From the NCBI RefSeq assembly GCF_024124745.1, contig NZ_JAMXRU010000010.1:1-62309 (forward strand): 62,309 nt of DNA, read 5' to 3'. Every line of letters starts with the position of its first letter. Within the stretch, counting starts at the first letter, position 1. The notes beneath the pieces were generated by a model, which was given only the letters and a program-made list of their open reading frames with translations, searched no databases and had not been told where the DNA came from. Made by a program: the position numbers and the translations under genes. This stretch comes from Aeromicrobium sp. CnD17-E (GTDB lineage Bacteria > Actinomycetota > Actinomycetes > Propionibacteriales > Nocardioidaceae). Below, in pieces: positions 35,192-41,589 of this stretch.

Positions 35192-35652
35192 CCGGCCTGC
35201 CGACCCTTCCTGTGGAGATACTCGACGACCGAGTCCTTCTCGATCAGCCATCGCCCTCCTTCTAGCCGGCCCTTGAGGACACCCTGCTTGGCAAGCCTCC
35301 CGGCCCACTGCGGCGATGCCCCCAAGAGCCGGCCAGCCTGCGAGCTGCCAACCCAACCCGTACTCGCCGGTTCCAGAGGAGAACACACAGACCGTCTCTC
35401 ATCAGGACCGTGTTTCGCGCCCTCGGTTTCGGCAGCGAAACTACTTCCGCCGCCGCCCTCCAAGACCGACCGCCACTGCTCCGCAGCCGCCTGCAACTGA
35501 GCACGCCCTTGAACCAGATCCCGCACCGTCACCTCACTGCCGGACAGCCGCCCCCCTTCGACCGCTCTCCGCCACGCCTCGGCTGGCACCTGCGACAGCA
35601 GCCAGTTCGCAAGGTAGGGCGACACCACCGCGAATCGAGTGGCCTCACTCAT
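35188..35652 (-). CDS. Protein with C-terminal excisionase-like helix-turn-helix
   Basis: A 154-residue protein. Residues about 100-150 (GSSQAGRLLGASPQWAGRLAKQGVLKG, WLIEKDSVVEYLHRKG) form a MerR/Xis-type winged helix. The N-terminal half (FAVVSPYLANWLLSQVPAEAWRRAV) is helical and unassigned. Unusually, the DNA-binding part is C-terminal. Overlaps both neighbours (8 and 4 bases). Confidence 0.7.
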   Translation of the reverse strand: MSEATRFAVVSPYLANWLLSQVPAEAWRRAVEGGRLSGSEVTVRDLVQGRAQLQAAAEQWRSVLEGGGGSSFAAETEGAKHGPDERRSVCSPLEPASTGWVGSSQAGRLLGASPQWAGRLAKQGVLKGRLEGGRWLIEKDSVVEYLHRKGRQAG

Positions 35653-35992
35653 CGCTGCCGCCCTCCAGAGCCGCCACGAGCTCCGCCCACACCTCATCGG
35701 TCAGCAGACGGGTAAGAGACCGGCGAAGTGCCTCTCTCGACGTTCCACCCGTGGCTGCGGCGATCACCGCGAGATGCAGTGCCGCACGCATCGCCACCCG
35801 GTCGGTCGTCCGCGAAAGCACCCCGTGAGCGGCCATCAGCGACTGACCAGGGTCATGCTCACGCGTCGCTGCGATCACCATCCGCAGGGCGACCTGCAAC
35901 GGCTCCTCGAGCCCTGGCTCGGCGCACGCCGGTGCATCGAGCTGATCGGCACGGCGACGCAACCACCCGGCCACGCGCGCCCTCACGTCCAC
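35645..35992 (-). CDS. Hypothetical protein of the tape-measure operon
   Basis: A 115-residue all-helical protein (VRARVAGWLRRRADQLD, LMAAHGVLSRTTDRVAMRAALHLAVIAAATGG, LRRSLTRLLTDEVWAELVAAL). GTG start overlapping the ART-like gene end by 10 bases and overlapping the HTH gene by 8. No family recognised. Confidence 0.65.
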   Translation of the reverse strand: MDVRARVAGWLRRRADQLDAPACAEPGLEEPLQVALRMVIAATREHDPGQSLMAAHGVLSRTTDRVAMRAALHLAVIAAATGGTSREALRRSLTRLLTDEVWAELVAALEGGSDE

Positions 35993-36531
35993 ACTCCCAG
36001 GCGTCGGGCCAACGCCTCGCGCTCCGCGACCAGCAACTCAACCCGCGGCTCGATCACCTCGACGTCCAACCCGATCGGATCGACGACAACCAACCGCTCC
36101 CAGTCAAGCCCAAGCTCTGCGAGCTGACGCTCCGGCTCGACCTCTGCCGACACCACCATCCCGCCCGGACGTTTCGCGGCATACCAGCGCGCAACCGCCA
36201 CGTCCGTCGACCAGCACATGCCCGCTACGCCGGCCGGCGTCGCTCCACGGAAGAGCCGCCGCGCCCCGTCGGGACGAGGCGCGGGCCGCCAGTCGCGCGA
36301 GAAGCCCGACGCCCTGAACAGCGACACCCACGCCTCGACCTCCAGCACCTCGGACGGACGCGGACACGAGTCAAACGCTCGAGGAACCAACGCCCGGGCC
36401 GCCTCCCCAAGCGCTCCCCGCCGATGAATCTCGTCCAGCAGCAACCCCAACACCGGCCCCACCACATGATGCGCAACGAACCGCTCCAGGAGCTGCGCGC
36501 CGAATTCGGCCACACTGTCGCCGCCGACCAC
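35983..36531 (-). CDS. ADP-ribosyltransferase-like protein
   Basis: About 182 residues. LFRGA (Arg95), MCWSTDVAVARWYAAKRPGG (Ser108) and LDWERLVVVDP (Glu145) have the R-S-E order and spacing of phage and toxin ADP-ribosyltransferases, including the W-S-T motif followed by an Ala-rich helix and a final VVVDP strand. First gene of the operon that ends in the tape measure gene. GTG 36531 is the likely start; GTG 36513 is possible. Assignment is by motif only. Confidence 0.5.
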   Translation of the reverse strand: MVGGDSVAEFGAQLLERFVAHHVVGPVLGLLLDEIHRRGALGEAARALVPRAFDSCPRPSEVLEVEAWVSLFRASGFSRDWRPAPRPDGARRLFRGATPAGVAGMCWSTDVAVARWYAAKRPGGMVVSAEVEPERQLAELGLDWERLVVVDPIGLDVEVIEPRVELLVAEREALARRLGVWT

Positions 36532-36567
36532 TACCGTCCACCCCAACCCAAACCCAAAGGAGCCGCC

Positions 36568-37014
36568 ATGACCGAACCACTGCACGACACCTGGCACGCC
36601 CGAGACCTGCCCGTGCTCCGCACAACGGTGGCGCTCATGGACGGCAACACGCGACCGCCCGGATACCAAGAGATCGCCGGCGAGGCACACGTCAGCGAAG
36701 ATGAGACTCGAGCGGCCTTGCTCAACCTGCATCGAGCAGGGCTCATCGAAGCGACCATCTCGAACGACTTCGAAGACGCAGGAGTCCTGTGGGTCACCAA
36801 CGTGTCACGGGAGGCTCTCACCCTCAGCGGCCAGTGGCCGTCGCCCGAAACGATTGCAGACCGTCTGCTCATCACGCTCCAGGAGCTCGCAGAGCACGGC
36901 TCCGACCCGGTCGAGAAGGCCAAGGCCCGCAAGGCGCTCGACGCACTTGGTGGATTCAGCCGCGACCTGCTCGTCTCCGTCGCGGGCGCCGCAGCCGGCG
37001 TGGCGATGCAATGA
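36568..37014 (+). CDS. Winged-helix protein of a two-gene insert
   Basis: A 148-residue protein with an AAAGGAG site before ATG 36568. Residues 20-75 (VALMDGNTRPPGYQEIAGEAHVSEDETRAALLNLHRAGLIEATIS) form a winged-helix domain. The remainder is helical and ends in a hydrophobic segment (LLVSVAGAAAGVAM). Only 36 bp separate its start from the divergent ART-like gene. Coupled to the next gene (ATGA). Confidence 0.7.
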   Translation: MTEPLHDTWHARDLPVLRTTVALMDGNTRPPGYQEIAGEAHVSEDETRAALLNLHRAGLIEATISNDFEDAGVLWVTNVSREALTLSGQWPSPETIADRLLITLQELAEHGSDPVEKAKARKALDALGGFSRDLLVSVAGAAAGVAMQ

Positions 37015-37469
37015 GCGAGACACTCCTGGCCGGGCTCGGTGGTGGTGTGCTTGCCCTGCTCGGCGGCTTCGGGGTGCAGTGGTTGGGGGGCAGACAAGCC
37101 CGCCGGTCTCGACGCTCCACTATCGCGGCCTCGTTTCTCGCCGACGTCAACGCGTTCTTGATCGTCACCATCAAGGCCAGCTCCCGCAACGAGTGGACCG
37201 ATGTCGAAACCGCTCGCTCCTGGTTCGACGCCACCACATCGGCGCTCGACCCTCTTCGTCGATCCGGCCACGAACTTGCGCTCCTGACGCCTCGACTCCG
37301 CCAAGACATCATCGATTTGATGGAAGCCTGTGAGGATCTTCTGCTTCTTGCCGCCGAAGCGCCCAGGGCAGATGCGCCGCGCGACGGAACGGACGAGTTC
37401 GGCAACTTGTCGATGGAGGTCCGCGGACGGACCGACCAATTGGCGAAGGCTCTCGCCGAACAGCCGTGA
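37011..37469 (+). CDS. Membrane-anchored hypothetical protein
   Basis: A 152-residue protein. Residues 5-26 (LLAGLGGGVLALLGGFGVQWLG) form a single N-terminal membrane helix, followed by a basic stretch (RQARRSRRS) and a soluble helical domain. Co-translated with the winged-helix gene. The pair is embedded in opposite orientation between the TerS-like and ART-like genes and may be an immunity or exclusion module. No family recognised. Confidence 0.65.
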   Translation: MSETLLAGLGGGVLALLGGFGVQWLGGRQARRSRRSTIAASFLADVNAFLIVTIKASSRNEWTDVETARSWFDATTSALDPLRRSGHELALLTPRLRQDIIDLMEACEDLLLLAAEAPRADAPRDGTDEFGNLSMEVRGRTDQLAKALAEQP

Positions 37470-37482
37470 CCAGGCAGCACAC

Positions 37483-37803
37483 TCACGCCCCATCGTCGAC
37501 ACCTCCCTGCTGGATCGAGCCCGCTGAGACGACGACGGGCGACTGCATAACCCGCACCCACTCCTGCTCGACCCACTCCCGCATCGCAGCCCGAGACCGC
37601 TGCGGCATGCGCCGCCACACCAGCTGCACGGCGAGATAGGCGGCTACGCGTCGCGCCTGCTCGGCCTCGAGGTCGACGGCAGCCGTCCGAACGGCCTGCA
37701 CAGCGGCTGCCTGCGACGACGCCTCAAGCGCGGTCGTCAGCAGACCGAGGGCGCGGGCGACGACTACCTGGGAGGTGGCGCTCACGGAGCTGCCCCTGTC
37801 CAT
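37483..37803 (-). CDS. Hypothetical protein of the element
   Basis: A 106-residue helical protein (ATSQVVVARALGLLTTALEASSQAAAVQAVRTAAVDLEAEQ, then RRVAAYLAVQLVWRRMPQ). Starts 70 bp after the TerS-like gene; the gap contains an inverted pair of the TGCACGCAC-type repeats. Its composition resembles the 115-residue protein at 35645. Function unknown. Confidence 0.6.
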   Translation of the reverse strand: MDRGSSVSATSQVVVARALGLLTTALEASSQAAAVQAVRTAAVDLEAEQARRVAAYLAVQLVWRRMPQRSRAAMREWVEQEWVRVMQSPVVVSAGSIQQGGVDDGA

Positions 37804-37842
37804 GAGTCAAGAGGCCAGCCGCTGACCTGCGACGATGCGCCC

Positions 37843-37863
37843 AGTGCGTGCACTGTGTGTGCA
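37843..37863 (-). repeat. Internal inverted pair of integrase arm-type-like repeats
   Basis: On the minus strand TGCACACACA (37854-37863) is followed by TGCACGCACT (37843-37852). This repeats the left-end pair in the same order and similar spacing, but on the opposite strand, in the middle of the element. Confidence 0.6.
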
Positions 37864-37873
37864 CCCAGCGCCC

Positions 37874-38455
37874 TCACTCCGCAGTCCTGCCCTCGATGGC
37901 AGCAACATCCTGTTGGCGCCCGATCTCGCGAAACGCTGCCGGCACCACCGTCGGAACCAAGGCCTGCTGCTCCGCCGTAAGCTGCAACCCAGCCAGCACG
38001 ATCTGCACCACCCGCGCCAACAACTGCCCCTGAGACTCAGCCAACCGCACCTGGCTCTCCGCGACTCGAGCGCGACGCTCGTCCACCCCCGCGTCCGCAT
38101 AGGCTTTGGCAGTCCGTGAAGCACGATCGATCGCCTCAGACGCCGCGCGCTGGGCCGCCACGTTCGAGTAGCCTTCCCCGACCAGTTGCTCCATGAGCCG
38201 CTCCTTGATCAGGTGGGCATCGCCCATCGCCAGCTCAAGCACGGCACCGACGTCAGGCACTGGGCCCACCTCAAGCCGCTCAGCAGCCAGGGCCTCTGCC
38301 GCGAAGATCCGCGCTTCCCGAGCAGCACGCACCTGCGGCGCGTTGCCGCCATGCCATCGACATGGGCCACCACCGATGACGCGCAGCTGACACCGCTCCC
38401 CTGTCCGCTTCGACGTCGCCGGACACTGCTCGCCCAGTGGGCTCCGCTCAGTCAC
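37874..38455 (-). CDS. Small-terminase-like protein (TerS-like) with zinc-binding N-terminus
   Basis: About 193 residues. CPATSKRTGERCQLRVIGGG followed by CRWHGGNAPQV is the Cys/His-rich segment seen at the start of many actinophage small terminase subunits; a long helical region follows (ASRTAKAYADAGVDERRARVAESQVRLAESQ), likely an oligomerisation helix. The GTG at 38455 gives an 8-base overlap with the small gene upstream; an ATG at 38470 is an alternative. TerS selects DNA for packaging; no TerL is present. Confidence 0.6.
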   Translation of the reverse strand: MTERSPLGEQCPATSKRTGERCQLRVIGGGPCRWHGGNAPQVRAAREARIFAAEALAAERLEVGPVPDVGAVLELAMGDAHLIKERLMEQLVGEGYSNVAAQRAASEAIDRASRTAKAYADAGVDERRARVAESQVRLAESQGQLLARVVQIVLAGLQLTAEQQALVPTVVPAAFREIGRQQDVAAIEGRTAE

Positions 38456-38597
38456 GACGACCATCCCCACTCAACTGGTCTCCGGACTCAAGAGGTCGCC
38501 GACCTCGGGACCTCCGCTCACGAGCTCTCGCGAGGATTCGGTCGATGGTCTGGCGCTGTGCTTGCCGGGCGGTGACTGGTCGGCTACGGGCGTTCAT
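38448..38597 (-). CDS. Small basic protein of the element
   Basis: A 49-codon gene from ATG 38597 (ATGA overlap with the RepA-like gene) to TGA 38448-38450. The product, beginning MNARSRPVTARQAQRQTIDR, is arginine-rich and probably binds nucleic acid. Kept because the stop/start overlaps on both sides match the rest of the operon. Confidence 0.55.
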   Translation of the reverse strand: MNARSRPVTARQAQRQTIDRILARARERRSRGRRPLESGDQLSGDGRRD

Positions 38598-39913
38598 CGA
38601 GGTGTCTCCTTTGCAATGGGTGCGTCTGTTGGAGCAGCTGTCTCGGCGCCTTGCTCCGACCGCTCCGACTGCTCCAACTGCGGGCCTGCGCTTCCAGTTG
38701 GTGCAGTTAGTGCAGTTGGAGCGTCTCCCCTAGGCGGTTGCTCCGACTGGTGCTCCAACTGGGTTCCGGGGAGCGACCAGTAGGTGACTCGGGGGAAGCC
38801 GACGTTCTCGGTGGTGAGTTTGAGCCTGCGGCGAGCACGCTTGAGTGCGTCTTGACTGTGGCCCGCTGCGGCGCCGTGCTTTTTGATGTCGGCGCTGCGG
38901 GCGGTGCCGCCGCTGCCTTCGAGGTAGTCGGTGAGCCAGGTGCCAGCTTCGGTGGCTGCTGAACGGTCGTCGGGGTCTGTTCCGGCGCGTCGCATGGCTT
39001 CGGCGATGGTGCCGTCGACTTCGCCGGTCCAGTGCAGGCGTCCGGTCCATGCGGTGCCGTCGTCGGTTTCGATGGGGTGTCCGGCGACGGTGAAGCCGAG
39101 GGTGGGGAGGTCGCCGCGGCCGAGGTTGTTCTTGGGGGTGCCGAAGAGGCGGCGTTGGCCGTCTTCGTCGTCGGGGTCGTCGATGACGGAGTGGACGGAG
39201 CGGGCGACGGCGGTGAAGGCTTTGGAGGCCATGACGAGCTGGAGGGGGTCGGCGCTGCCGGACTTGTTGTGGTGGATGAGGCCGAGGATGGATAGGTGGG
39301 CTCGGTCGGCGATGGCGACGAGCGGTTCGAGGGCTCGGCGGACGTCGCCGTCGCGGTGAGTGTCGAGGTTCTCGCTGATGCGGGACATGAGGGGGTCCAG
39401 GATGAGGAGGGCGGCGCCGGTGTCGGCCGCGGCGCGTTCGAGGGCGTGGAGGTCTCTGGGGAGGCTGAGGCCGACAGCGATGTCGTCGGCGGTGCGGACG
39501 TCGACTCGGAACACCTGGTCGAGGTCTGCGTCGGCGGCCATGAGGCGTGGCACGATGGTGTGTTCCCAGGAGTCTTCGGCCGCGCAGATCAGGACGGCTT
39601 TGCCTCGGCCTAGGTGTTCGCCGGGGAGGTCGCCGCGGGTGATGCGGGCGGTGATCCAGGCGGAGAGGGTGGACTTGCCGCGGCCTTCGGGGCCGGCGAG
39701 TAGTGCGAGCGTTCCGAGGGCGATGCGGCCGTCCCAGCACCAGGCGACGCGGCGCGGTTTGATCGCGGAGGCGGGCGTGAGGACGATGCGACGCACCGCT
39801 GCCTCGTCGCCATCTTCCGGAGGGACGTCCCCTGCCCACGGGTCCACGGGTGGTTCAGAGTGGTGGTCGGGGTCGACGCCGTCCCAGGGGCCGGGCATCG
39901 GTTGTGCGGTCAC
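38594..39913 (-). CDS. RepA/AAA_25-type ATPase (replicative helicase-like)
   Basis: A 439-residue ATPase. Walker A GPEGRGKST at residues 74-82 in LGTLALLAGPEGRGKSTLSAW; Walker B AALLILDPL near residue 175; GLIHHNKSGSADPLQLVMASKAFTAVAR matches the RepA/AAA_25 family used by plasmids and satellites for initiation. The C-terminal 60 residues are rich in Thr/Ser/Gln/Glu and probably disordered. GTG start with GTGA overlap. It is the only replication gene of the element. Confidence 0.85.
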   Translation of the reverse strand: MTAQPMPGPWDGVDPDHHSEPPVDPWAGDVPPEDGDEAAVRRIVLTPASAIKPRRVAWCWDGRIALGTLALLAGPEGRGKSTLSAWITARITRGDLPGEHLGRGKAVLICAAEDSWEHTIVPRLMAADADLDQVFRVDVRTADDIAVGLSLPRDLHALERAAADTGAALLILDPLMSRISENLDTHRDGDVRRALEPLVAIADRAHLSILGLIHHNKSGSADPLQLVMASKAFTAVARSVHSVIDDPDDEDGQRRLFGTPKNNLGRGDLPTLGFTVAGHPIETDDGTAWTGRLHWTGEVDGTIAEAMRRAGTDPDDRSAATEAGTWLTDYLEGSGGTARSADIKKHGAAAGHSQDALKRARRRLKLTTENVGFPRVTYWSLPGTQLEHQSEQPPRGDAPTALTAPTGSAGPQLEQSERSEQGAETAAPTDAPIAKETPR

Positions 39914-40251
39914 GCGGCGGCCTCCGCTCCGAGGTGGCGCGCGATCTCGTCCACGAGCGTCGGGCTGATCTCATTCACGTCGCAGACGTACGCGCGCATC
40001 CTGTAGACCTCAGCCAGGGTGGCGAGTCTGCGGTCGAGTTCGAGGATGTGTGGGTCGTCGGGGATGTGGTCGAGTCGGCCCCAGCGCTTGCCGAAGTAGT
40101 CGCCGGGCTTCGGGCGGGCGGCGTCGAGACGGTCCGCCCGCTTCCGCCAGTGGGCGGCTGTGGCACCGGCAAGGGCGTCCTGCACGATCCGGTTGGGCTG
40201 CTCGAGCAAGCACAGAGCGATGAACGCTGCGGTCCGATTCTGAGGGTTCAT
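39910..40251 (-). CDS. Hypothetical protein of the element
   Basis: A 113-residue helical protein from ATG 40251 (ATGA overlap upstream, GTGA overlap to the RepA-like gene). RTAAFIALCLLEQPNRIVQDALAG and WGRLDHIPDDPHILELDRRLATLAEVYRM contain no known motif. Always adjacent to the replication gene here, so possibly a replication accessory. Confidence 0.65.
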   Translation of the reverse strand: MNPQNRTAAFIALCLLEQPNRIVQDALAGATAAHWRKRADRLDAARPKPGDYFGKRWGRLDHIPDDPHILELDRRLATLAEVYRMRAYVCDVNEISPTLVDEIARHLGAEAAA

Positions 40252-40463
40252 GCGGCAGGGAGCTCTCGTGCTGCGAGTCGGTAGAGCCGATGGGGCGCGC
40301 AGTGCGCGGGCCGTACAGGCGCGAGGTCGTCGCCCAAACGCCAGATGTGCACGTGCGTGCTGGCGCAGATCGGGCAAGCAACCATCACGACGGGGCCATG
40401 GTTGGCGGTGACACGTGCCGTGGGGAGGTTGTCGTCAGTCGACGCGGAGCGGGTTGAGCTCAT
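40248..40463 (-). CDS. Small zinc-ribbon-like protein
   Basis: A 71-residue protein from ATG 40463. VVMVACPICASTHVHIW and RPAHCAPHRLYRLAAREL contain a CPxC...H...C..H arrangement able to bind one zinc. It overlaps the upstream HTH gene by 29 bases and the next gene by 4. Likely nucleic-acid-binding accessory. Confidence 0.6.
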   Translation of the reverse strand: MSSTRSASTDDNLPTARVTANHGPVVMVACPICASTHVHIWRLGDDLAPVRPAHCAPHRLYRLAARELPAA

Positions 40464-40743
40464 CGTGACCCCCGTCCTTTGGGCCGAAGGGGGTGGTCGT
40501 TGTAGCCGTCGAGGTGGCGTCTTCAGCGGTTTCGTCTGTCTGGAGCAGGTCCGCGGCAAGGTGGGCCGTGCGAACGCGGTACTTGGATCCGACCCGAAGC
40601 ACGGGCACGGGGAAGCTCCCCTGGCGCGCTCCGGCGTAGGCCAAGTTCCTCGACATGCCATAGGCGCGGCCGGCGGTCACGAGGTCGGTGGTGAGGTCAG
40701 TGGCGCAGAGGTGCTCAAGCTCGGCGCGTGTCATCGCGCTCAC
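40435..40743 (-). CDS. Helix-turn-helix protein of the element
   Basis: A 102-residue protein. DLVTAGRAYGMSRNLAYAGARQGSFPVPVLRVGSKYRVRTAHLAADL (about residues 20-66) has the layout of excisionase/AlpA-type winged helices. The C-terminal third is acidic and Thr-rich. GTG 40743 gives the GTGA overlap with the gene before; an internal ATG three codons later is possible. Confidence 0.75.
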   Translation of the reverse strand: MSAMTRAELEHLCATDLTTDLVTAGRAYGMSRNLAYAGARQGSFPVPVLRVGSKYRVRTAHLAADLLQTDETAEDATSTATTTTPFGPKDGGHDELNPLRVD

Positions 40744-40937
40744 GCAGACTCCGACTCGACGGGACCGGGTACAGCCTTAGTCTCGAGCCACTGCTCGACG
40801 TCAGCGGCTCGGTACATCACGCGCCGCGCGTACTTGAACGCCCGTGGCCCCTCCCCCCGGTGACGCCACACGCGAAGTGCTTCCGGGGAGACGCCAAGGA
40901 GGTCCGCGACCTCCGCGGTACCCATCAAGCGTTCCAT
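40740..40937 (-). CDS. AlpA/MerR-type small DNA-binding protein
   Basis: A 65-residue protein: MGTAEVADLLGVSPEALRVWRHRGEGPRAF, then KYARRVMYRAADVEQWLETK, a complete small winged-helix domain of the AlpA/Xis type. First gene of the long minus-strand operon, preceded by a GGAGG site and divergent from the XRE repressor. A candidate excision factor or operon activator. Confidence 0.85.
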   Translation of the reverse strand: MERLMGTAEVADLLGVSPEALRVWRHRGEGPRAFKYARRVMYRAADVEQWLETKAVPGPVESESA

Positions 40938-40990
40938 TCAATCCTCCAGGGGTACGATCCGACTCGATTCAGGATGGCTCCCCGAAACGG

Positions 40991-41036
40991 TTGCCGTCCA
41001 CCCAAAACGCGGTGTAACCTCATCCCATTCGGATGA
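40991..41036 (+). promoter_or_regulatory. Promoter and operator of the XRE repressor gene
   Basis: TTGCCG (40991-40996), 18-bp spacer, TAACCT (41015-41020). Overlapping the transcription start is the inverted repeat TCATCC-5-GGATGA (41020-41036), a likely autoregulatory operator; related GGAT half-sites lie toward the divergent HTH gene. A GAAGGAG site precedes GTG 41047. Confidence 0.55.
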
Positions 41037-41046
41037 AGGAGTTGAA

Positions 41047-41589
41047 GTGGCCCGCACCCCCAAGTCAGTCGATGAGCTCGCGCATCTTGTCGAAGAGTTC
41101 GGCGCGGAGCGTCATCTAGCTGACCGCGTCACCGCGTTGCGTCAGAGCCGCGGCTGGAGCCAAGATCGGCTCGCGGCCGAGATGGCGGCTGCAGGCTGCC
41201 CAATCCCTCAGTCGGCGATCTCCCGCATTGAGAATGCGACAGCGAGACGTGACATCACCGTGGACGAGGCCATCTCTTTCGCCAAAGTCTTCGGCGTCCC
41301 GCTCATCGAGCTTCTCCTGCCGCCAGGCGCTCAGGGCTCAGTGTTGCTGCTCCAGTTGCTGCGACACGGCGGCCACGTCGCCCAACAGCTGCGTGCTTCC
41401 CAGCAGGCGTACGCGGATGCCGTCGAACGCGTGGCCGAGCTATTGCTCGAGGACTCGATGCACTATGCGGCATTCGACATCGCACGAGCAGACGAGCGGA
41501 TCACCTTCGAGGGCAACGAGGAGATCTCGAAGCTCGGGTTCATGGACGAGGTCGAAGCTCGCTATCGCGCTCTCGGAGGCACAGCATGA
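41047..41589 (+). CDS. XRE-family repressor of the element
   Basis: A 180-residue protein. Residues about 26-80 form a helix-turn-helix: RVTALRQSRGWSQDRLAAEMAAAGCPIPQSAISRIENATARRDITVDEAISFAKVFGV. The C-terminal half (LLQLLRHGGHVAQQLRASQQAYADAVERVAELL) is helical and may dimerise. GTG start with good ribosome-binding site. Its stop overlaps the integrase start (ATGA), so integrase level follows repressor transcription. It is a possible substrate of the ImmA-type protease at 28439. Confidence 0.88.
   Translation: MARTPKSVDELAHLVEEFGAERHLADRVTALRQSRGWSQDRLAAEMAAAGCPIPQSAISRIENATARRDITVDEAISFAKVFGVPLIELLLPPGAQGSVLLLQLLRHGGHVAQQLRASQQAYADAVERVAELLLEDSMHYAAFDIARADERITFEGNEEISKLGFMDEVEARYRALGGTA

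Noticed and set aside
40345-40362. Further copy of the integrase arm-type decamer (GTGCACGTGCGTGC)
   Set aside because: Matches only part of the decamer and lies alone in a coding region; likely chance.
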